This document shows positions 47,790 to 57,660 of a stretch of DNA of 64,000 nucleotides, piece after piece. Position 1 is the stretch's first letter. Each line of letters starts with the position of its first letter. The stretch comes from Malaya genurostris. Its lineage: Eukaryota; Arthropoda; Insecta; Diptera; Culicidae. The stretch spans positions 7,971,161 to 8,035,160 of the forward strand of contig NC_080570.1 of assembly GCF_030247185.1 (NCBI RefSeq). Direction: 5' to 3'. A program made the translations under genes and the position numbers. The notes under the pieces were generated by a model. It saw only the letters and a program-made list of their open reading frames with translations, was not told the DNA's origin and did no database searches.

Positions 47790-48610
47790 ATTTGTCATTT
47801 TATAGTGATGCGTGCCCTTGAGATGGTGGCGGAGACATACATCAGACAATTCTAGAAATGGGTAACAACGCATCACAGTTCGCATACTACAATATAAATG
47901 ATACTTTGTATTGTAGATTACTTTTGAAGCTGGATTTCTGGTGCATTTCCTTAACCACACATTCTTCTTACACCAGCATGACTGACAATTAAAGAGTGAA
48001 CAAATCAACGATTAAAAAAACGTTGTCCTGTGCATTTTCAAATATTCACTCTTGTCACAAAATTGACATTCAAATAGTAACCCTCCTCGCAAAATTGACA
48101 TCAAGTAAAAACGAAATAAAGCAAAAACAATGAATCGGAAGTTTTTGTTGTCATTAACAGATGCCAAAGTTCTGTCAGATCAGAGCAGTTACAAGTATGA
48201 TCACACTTTTGCTTCAGCACACTTTCATACTGTTCAGTTTGATTTGGTGTGAACTGTCCAATACACATCTCCAGTTCACTGGTGGGGATACCAATTCGAG
48301 TCAAGAGCAATTCTTTGAATTTCTTGCTTAAATATCTCTGGACTATGCTTAGGATAAACGTCGCTACGAGAAAACTTATTCAATTGATACCAGAACATAA
48401 ACAATATTCATTCGTCATCATCTAGTAGTGCGTACCCTTGCGAAGATGACAGGAACATACATCAAATAATTAATTCCAGTAACAGTCATGAAACTTTGAA
48501 CAAAATTTCAAATTAAAAAAGTTATTTGTATTGCTCGGGGGAGATACCAATTCGAGTCAAGACTAAGGAATATCATACCTAAATATCTCGAGAAAAGCTA
48601 TGTCTAGAAA
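47790..48610 (+). repeat. Diverged direct duplication
   Basis: The segment around 47803-47880 ('tagtgatgcgtgcccttgag ... acatacatcagacaattcta') is echoed at 48424-48490 ('tagtagtgcgtacccttgcg ... acatacatcaaataatta'). 'gataccaattcgagtcaaga' occurs both near 48288 and near 48545. The copies are rearranged and diverged. Function is unknown. Confidence 0.6.
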
Positions 48611-50312
48611 AAAAGTCACAAAGAGCAAATTTAGTGCCTTTGATCCGTAGAAATGTATTCTAGTTTTTTTCTCATAATTCTTCTTCCGAGTAACAACGAT
48701 TTAAAGAAAGTGCATGTAGAAAAATACATTCGTCCTCTTTTCAAATTAATCTTGAATAGAATTGATCTTTTGATATATTAAAAAATAAACGGTTTGCCAT
48801 TCTCAAGACCTGCGCAAAGTTTCGTCCAACTATCGGAACTAGTTGATCGTAATTTTGCCATAATTTTCTGTAGTTAATTTCTGGAATTGGTTAGACGGAA
48901 AAATGACAGTAAGCCAAATGAATTGAGCCTCCTATTGCCATACCAAGTCATCGATTTAATTTCTTCTCTATTTATTGTTGATTAATGATGAATGAGATTT
49001 CATATGAGTAGTGAAAAAAAAAACACTGCAAGGGACCACCCTATGGGGTTGTTCGTAATGTTGAAGTAGGATTAAACAACTATTGTCAAAATCGTTCCTA
49101 ACTTTTGAATATTTAGGAAGCATAAAAAGCAGTTTTTTGTGTTCCATAGAAACTTATTTTTGCCTATGCCAAAATTTTCTCAAAAATGTTTTATTTTTGA
49201 ATTTTGGATGCCCTGAAGAGCACCGTTAAGTTTGATGGAATTGATAAAAAATGCTGATCTTGTTCATCCAGCACTCTATGATCGAAATTATCCTGCTATG
49301 TTCTCTAATACGAAGAAACAGCGGAATTGATAGAAAAATGTCTCTCGTTTCTATGAAAACCGTTATCTCCTGTATGGCGCGAACGGTGCATAAAATGAAC
49401 CCACAGCAGGTACATATACTGGTGTGCACAGTGAACTTTTCTGTGGCACTATCGAACTGAACAGAGTGCAACTCGGTTCGACAGTGATTCTTGTTTTGTG
49501 CGTGGGATTTTCTTAAATGAAGAGTGTAATTCAAATGGAATCAATTGAAGAGCGGAATTCAAATAAAATTCGTAAACTTATAGACACGAAACTGTTGTCG
49601 CTTTTACGAAATCCATGATAATGCCTTGGAAATCAGGGAAAATTAGGCATTGCTCGTTATTAATTGAAACTTCCACCTTCGATTATTTAAAATATATATG
49701 TGAAGAAATTGAGACAAAATATGTGCTTTTTGCACAAACCAACGAACCCCGAAATGTGCACATTCTGCGACGGCCAGTAATAAGCCGTCACTCGTTTACG
49801 GCTGAGAAGTCAGAAATAATATTGCACCTGTGCAATATTAAGTGTTGCATAAATTGTGCAAACTTTGCAACTGTTAGTCGGAGATGCAAGTTCAATTAGA
49901 ACTGCTTTAATGAAGGCGAAACGCGAAAAAATTGAAACAAAATATGCCTTTTTTTCACTAAAAAACAAACCCCTAAATGTTAAAATATATAATTGGGTCT
50001 ACTAGAATCGATGCGTAACCATATTTTTAAGCAGTAGGTGTAATGAAATCGAAAATTTGTTCAACATTGGTTGGACTAAAGAAGTTCAAAACCTGAACGT
50101 TGTTTGTACGGTTTGTTTTTGTATTTACAATTCGAACCCCTGTATTAAAAAAGTTGTATCGCGAATATTTGACGCAGTTTTCCTACGTGAAAATATACTG
50201 AGACTGAGACTTATATACTGGAAGACTTTAGGCAGCTTCCCGGAATTTTAGCTGGCATGCAATGAAACGGCATAGAGGAGCATCTCGGGACGAAAAATCA
50301 ATATGGAAAGCT
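48611..50312. other. Noncoding DNA
   Basis: No gene is recognised. Around 49.42-49.95 kb, elements such as 'gcaagttcaattagaactgc' and 'ttcgacagtg' look like diverged relatives of the palindromic core of the 262-bp foldback unit. Confidence 0.4.
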
Positions 50313-51457
50313 ATATGTAATAATTTTTTTTTTATTTAAAATATGTTTTTTATTCAGGCCTATTTGCGTACAAGCTTTACGTGGCCGAATTAGCCGATTT
50401 TTTAAATAAACAATTTTTCGAGGTGGATCTCGTTGTCACTCTTTTTCTAGGAGGAGAAGAGCTTCCATTTTCCTCCTGCGAGGGTTGAGGGGCACTTTGT
50501 TCGTGGCTCGTCTCGTCCTCCATTGCCGCATCGATGGTTTTGTTGTTGATTTCAGTCTTCTTTTCGTTTTCCTTGTTGTTCGCAGTCTTGAGCTCGTTGC
50601 TAGTTGCTGTAGGAGCGCCTTGTTGTACATTGGTTGCAGTTGTTGGTTGGTTTGATGGTGAAACAGGAGTACTACGCTCACTAGTTTTCGTTGTTGAACG
50701 GTTGACCTTGTCTTTTGTTGAAGATGTTCTTTTCGCAGTTTCAGTGCAAGGTTTACCGTAGTGTGCAGGTTGTTCACAAAACTGACATGTAACCAGTTGA
50801 TTTTCATACGTAATCAGCGTTTTACACGGATGTTTCCCGTCTTGATTACAAATGATGTAGGATGGAATTGCTTTACGTAGTTGCATACGTACCACTCGCA
50901 CGCCATTCCGGATACCCGGAAAAAAATTCCGCCATACTTCCCTTTCGATGGAAAGAACTTCACCGTACTGCGACATACTTTCCCGAACATACTCATCGGT
51001 GGACTGCGGGGGAAGGTCATGCACGCGTACTTGTATGGCATTGTCCACCATGTGCACAGGAATTTTGTATTTAATGTTGTCACACTCAACGCTGTGCACC
51101 TCGTTGTTAACCGAAGCGAATGCAATTGCATCGCTTTCACATTTAAACATAATGTACACACAGTTAGACGCCTTGTTGAATTGAATCTCACTTACATTAT
51201 TAGCGTCTAGATGCATTCGTTCTTTAAGTAAGATTTCAATTTCATTTGCTGCTGGTCTAACTTTGCAACGCTTGAAATCTATACAAATTGAATTTGGCCT
51301 TGTTGCCCAAGTTTCAGGCTTTGTTAAATCGTATTTGACCATTTCGTACACTCTATTGTTCACTGCACTGTATTGTCTTTGTTTCTTTTGCTTCGACCGC
51401 AAACGATTTTCGACTGTGTTGGCTGAGATGCGAGCTCAAACTGATATGTAATAATTT
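50313..51457 (-). mobile_element. ORF1-only non-LTR retroelement with 14-bp TSD
   Basis: The insertion (about 50327-51443) lies on the minus strand between perfect 14-bp copies of 'atatgtaataattt' (50313-50326 and 51444-51457). In its own sense it begins 'cagtttgagctcgcatctca' and carries one intact ORF1. After the stop codon come only about 40 bp, with a polyadenylation-type 'aataaa' and an A-rich tail abutting the target duplication. There is no endonuclease/reverse-transcriptase ORF2. It looks like a half-element copied from a prematurely polyadenylated transcript, or a genuine non-autonomous family. It sits at the 3' end of a family 2 SINE. Confidence 0.9.
50377..51342 (-). CDS. Retrotransposon ORF1 (RRM-like plus zinc-knuckle) protein, intact
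   Basis: A 321-codon frame runs from an ATG at 51342; the frame is open upstream to a stop near the element's 5' end, but with no earlier ATG. This is the nucleic-acid-binding Gag-like protein of a non-LTR retrotransposon, presumed to package element RNA with ORF2. In order it has an N-terminal region with 'CIDFKRCKVRP' and an RRM-like segment at about residues 103-163 (from 'IQVRVHDLPPQSTDEYV' to 'VVRMQLRKAIPSY'). One CX2CX4HX4C zinc knuckle follows at residues 186-199 ('CQFCEQPAHYGKPC'), then a Ser/Thr/Lys-rich tail. The layout matches ORF1 of LOA/Lian-type mosquito elements as I recall them; clade assignment is inference. No stop or frameshift is seen, which suggests recent insertion. ORF2 is absent. 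Confidence 0.9.
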   Translation of the reverse strand: MVKYDLTKPETWATRPNSICIDFKRCKVRPAANEIEILLKERMHLDANNVSEIQFNKASNCVYIMFKCESDAIAFASVNNEVHSVECDNIKYKIPVHMVDNAIQVRVHDLPPQSTDEYVRESMSQYGEVLSIEREVWRNFFPGIRNGVRVVRMQLRKAIPSYIICNQDGKHPCKTLITYENQLVTCQFCEQPAHYGKPCTETAKRTSSTKDKVNRSTTKTSERSTPVSPSNQPTTATNVQQGAPTATSNELKTANNKENEKKTEINNKTIDAAMEDETSHEQSAPQPSQEENGSSSPPRKRVTTRSTSKNCLFKKSANSAT

Positions 51458-51748
51458 GTTTTAGTCTTGTTAAGACGTAGAGCTATCTTGAGCTAGTTTT
51501 AAATTTGATCAGTATCTGACGAGGAAAACTGATTGAAAAAATGACATGCGAATACAACTTTTTAATGAAAATGTTTCCGCAGAGACGGGAGTCGAACCAG
51601 TAGCTAGTTCCTAACCGTGCAAAGTGTTCTTCCGATTGAACTATCCTGCATATGAAAACACATGAAGAGACAGCCCAATTGACTAGAAGAAGCAAGCATG
51701 GTTCGCTTTACTTGGCTACCAAAACCTTCAATTATAGTCCTATCCCAC
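51458..51748 (-). mobile_element. SINE (family 2), left arm of an inverted pair
   Basis: On the minus strand the copy reads through an A-box-like 'tagttcaatcgg', a B-box 'ggttcgactcc' followed by 'cgtctctgcgg', then 'cagatactgatcaaattta', and ends 'ttaacaagactaaaacaaat' at 51458. Homology with the right-arm copy also continues about 95 bp upstream of the tRNA-like part ('gcatatgaaaacacatgaag' at 51648-51667). The repeated unit is therefore longer than a simple tRNA-headed SINE. Confidence 0.75.
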
Positions 51749-51845
51749 AGGCAGCAAAAGTGACAAAAACAAAGGTTCAGCATATGACAGCAAAGCAGAC
51801 TAGTAATGCGGTGTGTGTTATTTTTCTGTTGAATGTGTTTCCATA

Positions 51846-52108
51846 GAGATATGACTATAATTGAATGCTGTGGCGACCGAATAAAGCAAAGCATGCTTGG
51901 TTATTCTAAACAAATAGGCTATCGCTTCATGTGTTTTCATATGCAGGTTAGCTTAATTGGCAAAACAATTCCCATGGTTAGGGACTAGCTACGGGTTCGA
52001 GTCCCGTCTCTGCGGTAACATTTTCGCGGCTTTCATTACATAGTTTCATTCGCATGTAATTTTTCCAATTTGTTTTCTCCGTCAGATACTGATTAAATTA
52101 AAAGCAAT
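51846..52108 (+). mobile_element. SINE (family 2), right arm of an inverted pair
   Basis: This is the plus-strand counterpart of 51458-51748. It has 'cttcatgtgttttcatatgc' at 51926-51945, then 'aggttagcttaattggc' (A-box-like), 'gggttcgagtcccgtctctg' (B-box), 'cgtcagatactgattaaatt', and then divergence near 52105 before the 3' tail. The two arms face each other head to head with about 100 bp between them and could form a long imperfect stem. Confidence 0.75.
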
Positions 52109-52148
52109 ATGGAGCTGTTGCCGAGCGAACCACAGCTTAATCACTAGC

Positions 52149-52493
52149 GGAACGGTGAATAAAGACATATATCGTGAAGAATGCCTGGAAAAGCGATTGT
52201 TACCATTCCTACGCAGTAATGACGCTTCCTCGCTATACTGATCGGATTTGGCATCTTGTCACTACGCCAAATATGTTTTGAATTGGTATAAAGCGAATGG
52301 AGTCCATGTTGTACCGAAAGAGGCGAATCCACCTAACTGCCCGGAATTGCGATCTATCGAGCGGTATTGGGCTCTCGTGAAGGCTCAATATAAACAACAA
52401 ATTACGACAATACAAAAATTTCGCGAATCTTGGACAAAAGCAGCTAAATCGGAAGCAGACCCTAACGACAGGAGTAAACTCAAAACTACGTAG
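52149..52493 (+). pseudogene. ITmD37E (DD37E) transposase fragment
   Basis: The plus-strand reading is 'KDIYREECLEKRLLPFLRS', one stop, then 'SDLASCHYAKYVLNWY', 'NPPNCPELRSIERYWALVK' and a short tail to a stop at 52493. There are 37 residues between the aspartate in 'SDLASCHY' and the glutamate in 'SIERYW', as in the 20.75-23.26 kb element. The sequence differs at many positions, so this is another subfamily. The N-terminal half, including the first catalytic aspartate, is missing. It is inactive. Confidence 0.85.
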
Positions 52494-54815
52494 TTTCATC
52501 ATGTAGCCCAAGTAACTGTAATCAGATTGCACAATTAAATGAACAAAAAATACAAAATTGTCCAGATTTTTTCGCTAACAAGCCTTATGCAAAAAAGAAC
52601 CCGTAGATTCGGAGGTCATTCTGAACCTTTAGGTAAGGGTTAAGGCCAAGGTTCGCCCATTCGAATATAACAGCGAAATAAAATAAATGAATGAAGCCAA
52701 AATTAAATTTTTTTGTACTCCCTGAGAAAAAAGACTCTAGATCTAGATTCGGTCAACCGCCTTCAACGATGAGCTCCTTATTCTTTGGCTAGGACAATGT
52801 TGCAAATATTCTTCGTGTAACTAATTCATTCACGCATCCTTGCTGTGATTATACTGCCTTCGAATATGCCAGTCTCGAACAACGTTGAACTATTCACTGC
52901 TCGAAAGAGAGAAGGTTGCAAAAGGAATAAGCAATAATCGTAGAGAACCCGAATATACTAATCCATTCTTCGCTGCTGGTATACATCGTGCATGTTCGTT
53001 TTATACATTCGTTTGTCATTCGTTCATTTATTTTATTCTTCGAATTGGTTCGAATAGCGTCACGGCGAAGATCGTTGGTTTCCATTCTTCGCGAAGCATT
53101 TTTCATCTAATAAATTCATCATATCTCGTTCGATAGCAGTAATGGGAGAATGCTGGAATATGGTTCATCACATACACATAAGACTATGGTAATAGTGCGG
53201 GGGGAAACATCTTAATTTGCATGTTTCAAAGACGATCATCGCGAATTAGGTTTGGCGATGATCGCTGTATGAATATTCGTTCGATATTCGCGTTAAGTCA
53301 TTCGGGGGTATGTCCAATGCGAATAACAACTGCAAGGAATAGATATTCGTGCAAGTAACGAAGCAGCGTCGGCTTCGTTCGCGCCCGAATAGACGGACAA
53401 GTCCGAATACCAGAACGATTATCGAACAAAGGCGAAGGAAAGCGAGCGATGATCATAGACATTCGTTGTATTTTTGATATTCGAGCAACATTGGGCTAGG
53501 ATAACCTACAATCGACAACCATCATAAACATAGATGGACATAAATATCGAACATTTGTGTTATCGAAACAGCATTGGATGCCATGCCATATGTCTTCACG
53601 CTAAAATGGGTACCCTCCTCCTCCTCCTCCTCCTCTTCTTCGAGCGAAACAGTTATGTTAGCTTGAAAAAACTATATGCCATAAATATTTAATCTTGAAT
53701 TTCTAGGTTTTATTGCTCTCGATGGTGAACCAATTGCACACGCCAGACTTTATTTGTCTGTTTCCATTCAACGAGCTCGCACAAGCTGCGCAGTAATTGA
53801 GGTGGCATTCCACCGTACGACCTTACTCAATATGTTTTCCGAACTAGTTTACTCGTGCATCATCACCAAGGAAGTACACCGTATACGTACATAAATACAC
53901 ACATCGAACAGACCATAAAGACCTTCTACGACGTACAAGTTAAGCGGCTTCTCTATTGTGTCCCATCAACTCGGGTTGCCGTATTATGATAGGTAAAAAT
54001 AATAACCGACACGTGCCCGGGCACGACTGGCTGCTGATAAGATTGTAGGACAGTCACAATATTCAAGCATTCAATGCTTGAAAATTCGTAAGCTAATGTG
54101 ACGTCTCGAAATTTTTAATTATTCGTGTCGGTTTTGAATCGTTTTCTGTTTTTCATCCGTAAGCGTGCGCCGTCGTCTAATGGCTGAAGACAACTTTATA
54201 GTCTAATCGCCAATTGTCTCACCGAGTCATTGCACAGCTGAAATCAAACGAAACTTTGTCACTGCTAGTACTTACCGTTATATGAAATTTTAGAGTATAT
54301 CCAAATTCTTTTTCGTCAATATCTGAAACAGGAAAGAGAACAAAAAAAAAACGAGATTGGGTTAGTCAAACTTTTGATTACTTTTCTTAGATAAGCAAAG
54401 AACATTCACGATATCGCCCCCCAATGGCGAAACGCCGTCCGAATCCATCAAAATCAAGTTTCATGTCCAATTTAAATCATCGCACGTTGAACGACCACTC
54501 AGGTGCGGCCTCTGTTTCCCATCCAAACTCCATCTGTCGCGTTCCCACTCAGCCACGCTCAGTTCAGGTTTTCAAATCGATGGTGGTGTTGGTTAAACAA
54601 TATTTCATTTCCGCCTGTTTGACGAGAGCTGATGTCGATTATGGTTATGGTGGCTGCTGGGTGGCGGCAGTGAGTGAAGCACACTACCATATCCAGAACT
54701 GCTCGTCCGCAAACAAAGAACCAAACATCGAAGTGTTGCGCACTGTTCTGTCACTTCCTAGTAGCGTGTGACGTGACGCTTTTTCTATTGACGCATCTCC
54801 ATCTTGTAATATAGT
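52494..54815. other. Noncoding DNA
   Basis: A (CTC)n microsatellite lies at 53614-53634. The interval 53.2-53.5 kb is rich in 'gaatattcg' motifs. A 115-codon frame at 54424-54771 (plus) shows no domain. No gene is recognised. Confidence 0.45.
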
Positions 54816-55042
54816 CTACGAAAAAAAAAAAACGCTCAGTCGACGCTGGTACCGTTGTTTGTTTTCCTCGCAGCAGGTCCCGTGTCCTCCCCGCCCATGA
54901 TCGGGGGCCGACCCGCCACTACGGGTAGCGCAACGAACTTTGAAGGACCAAATAATTACCGGCAGAACGAGAAAAAGGCCCGCGCGTATTGCTCTTTGTA
55001 CTACGCTCCGGTACATGGCTGTGGTGATAGAATGAATATCAC

Positions 55043-55160
55043 CTCGTGATCGCTCGTCGTTCCTCCGATGGACAATATGGGAAGATGGATGACCACCGCC
55101 ATAGAAAACGTACAACAGATGATTTACCGCAATCAGAGCGAATACAGTGCGCGGCAGCAT
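55043..55160 (-). CDS. Candidate first coding exon with signal peptide (hypothetical)
   Basis: From the ATG at 55160 (minus) the frame reads 'MLPRTVFALIAVNHLLYVFY', then 'GGGHPSSHIVHRRNDERSR'. This is a short n-region, a hydrophobic stretch and a plausible cleavage site before the glycines, as in a secreted or membrane protein. A TATAAAAG box lies about 70 bp upstream (55228-55235), with no intervening ATG and a 'ccagtc' initiator-like site near 55194-55199. A moderate splice donor (gag|gtgata) ends the exon at 55043. If unspliced, the frame continues to 54816 (about 114 codons) with less protein-like sequence. I do not recognise the product and cannot find a second exon. It may be chance. 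Confidence 0.3.
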
Positions 55161-55224
55161 ATGATGAATGTCGTTTAATAGCTTGATCACGGGACTGGCT
55201 TGGATGGAGCAGAATTAGAAGGAA

Positions 55225-55238
55225 CGGCTTTTATACAA
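55225..55238 (-). promoter_or_regulatory. TATA box upstream of the candidate exon
   Basis: 'tgtataaaagcc' read on the minus strand. The spacing to an initiator-like 'ccagtc' (about 35 bp) and to the ATG (about 70 bp) fits a compact arthropod promoter. No transcript evidence is available here. Confidence 0.35.
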
Positions 55239-56379
55239 CTTTATACTGTCGCGATACATTCTCGCGTTTCTGCACCGCCATCGTACCAGGTGTAACATCG
55301 AGGAGGAGAAGAACTTCAATTAATTTATTCGTACACCTGGAAGACTAGACCGTCGTCGTCGTCTCAACTAGTTACTAAAATATACGTGAGAATCGTGCTC
55401 GAAGAGACATTGAATTACTGGTTTGCACTACCGGATGGCAGGCATGTCGCGAAACAGCTTAGCACCGACCGGTTCAATATTTGTCAACCGACTTTCATTC
55501 GGAGCTGGGCAGTGTGGCGTTGCTTAGCCGTCCTAGAAAATGGCACAGTTCAAACAGGCTTACGCGGGATCCTGTTTGCGTTCGGAAACAGGTCGACAAT
55601 CGGCAGGGGGGGCATTTGAAAAAACAAAATCGCATAAATCGAAGTGAGACATTTTTCGACAGTTTCGCCCCCATTCTACATTCTAATCTATATAATAAAT
55701 GTATCATTGATTTATAGGTCATTATAAACGAGAGTGGGAGCTTTCGGTTCACATACATTGCATACCGAAGGCTATTTCGCCCATTTGAACACAGTCAACG
55801 AAGAGAGACCCCGTTCATCAATCACGTAGACTAATTTTTGGTACTTTTTGATCTTTTCTGTCCCCCTCACAGATTTTCGTCGGAATCAAAAAATGTATGT
55901 GTGTATGTGTGAATGTGACAAATAATGTCACTGAATGAACCAATTTTCACAAACTCAGATTGAAATGAAAGGTTCTATGGTCCCATAAGCTGCTATTGAA
56001 GTATATCTCGATCCGACTTCCGGTTCCGGAATTACAGAGTAATATGTAGAAAATTTATGAGACAACTTGGAGTAGGTAATGTCAGAGACATAGCCGCGAG
56101 ATTGACGTAGGACTGCATTCGAGATGTGTATTTCACGCAAAATCAGCCACCCAAATTTTTTTTTTCATCTAACTATTTTTTTCGGTAAAGAACTCGAAAA
56201 TATTCGACACGTTTTTTTTTTTAATTTCAATATGGTACGTGGAATTTTCGAGATATGTTTTTTTAAGTTTCGCGTTTTGAAAAAAGAACCTTTTTTCACA
56301 GCCTATACTGTAAAATCTAATAAAGATACAAAAAATCATCCAAACAACGTTTATAGTTTATTTAATGAATAAGTTTAAA
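55239..56379. other. Noncoding DNA with one dispersed repeat module
   Basis: The part 55.88-56.08 kb carries a 'tatgtgtgtatgtgtgaatg' run, then 'tccgacttccggttccggaa' and the rest of a module of the 37.9-38.9 kb family in opposite orientation. Otherwise no gene is recognised. Confidence 0.45.
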
Positions 56380-57660
56380 ATTATTCTCTCTTATTTCTGG
56401 CTTTCAGAAGAGTAAATTCTCTGCGATATTAAACACTTTCAGGATATTTTTCTCGAACGCGAAGTAGCCAAATGCTAGCTTTATTTGCGCTCGTTTGGTG
56501 CGAATTTCGCACTGCGAAAAGTGCATCAAGCTAGTCGAATTATTCTAGATTTCCACTAAACTGATGACCTCCGTAGCCTCCTATTTGCAAAGAAGTAATC
56601 TTAATAGTTCTGTAGACACCATTCAGAGCCATAAGAACGGCTAATTTTGTGTAATGTTCCCCATCGTTATCTTTTTCTCCAAACGACCAGCAGCTGGATG
56701 ACGCAATCGCTCGAACTGCTCACAATGCCGACTGAGTTAATACTAAACAAATTTTGGTTAGGAGCTTACTGTGTACATGATTTCCTTCGTAACCTTTTTC
56801 ACAACGGTCACAAAAATAGAAACATACAGAATTTTGATGACGATTTTATCATTTCCGATTTTCATATTTCATTGAAAGAAACTATCAAAATGCTGTATTC
56901 ATTTCTGGCATTCAGACAAGCCAAATTGTTGAACTTTAAACGATATTAAACACTTCGAACATTTTTCTCAAACACGAAGCAGCCAAATGATTGCTTTATT
57001 TGCGCTCGTTTGTTGCGAATTTCACACTGCGACAAGTGCATCAAGTTAGTCAAATTATTCCAGATTTGCACTAAACTGGTAATTTTACCTCTGACATTCA
57101 AAGAAGTAACCTTAATAGTTCTTGGATAGCACTTAGATCCATTAGAACAGCTAAATTTCATTCCCCATCGTTATCTTTTTCTGCAATGCAAACGACCAGC
57201 AGCTGGATGACACAATCGCTCGAACTGCTCACATTGGCGACTGATTTAATACTAAGTCAATTTTGATTAAGAGCTTTCTTTTTACGTGATTTCCTTTGTC
57301 CAAACGGCTACAACATAGCAACATACAAATGATAGCTTTATTTGCGCTCGTTTGGTACGAATTTCACACTGCGACAATTGCATCAAGTTAGTCAAATTTT
57401 TCTAGATTTGCACTAAACTGATAATTTTTATTTCTGATTTACAAAGAATTAATATTAATAGTTCCTTAGATAACATTTAGAACCATTAGAACAGCTGATT
57501 TTGCATAATGGCTTTCCATCGTTGTCCACTTTTCGTTTTCTTTTTCTCCAATGCAAACGACCAGCAGCTGGATGACGCAATCGCTCTTGTTTGAAGCGAA
57601 ACTCACACTGCGAACATCCTACTGCAGATATGCTCACAGAAGAACTATTTGTTGTTTATC
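56380..57660 (+). repeat. Tandem array, three units of unequal length
   Basis: Three units are recognisable by 'gcactaaactg' (near 56553, 57068 and 57411), 'tttatttgcgctcgtttgg' and 'cgaccagcagctggatgac' (near 56689, 57193 and 57560). Spacings are about 515 and 343 bp. The last unit ends in 'tgtttgaagcgaaactcaca', the reverse complement of the left edge of the 9.15-10.25 kb array with one mismatch. Both arrays share the core 'gaccagcagctggatg', so they are diverged members of one family. Noncoding. Confidence 0.75.
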
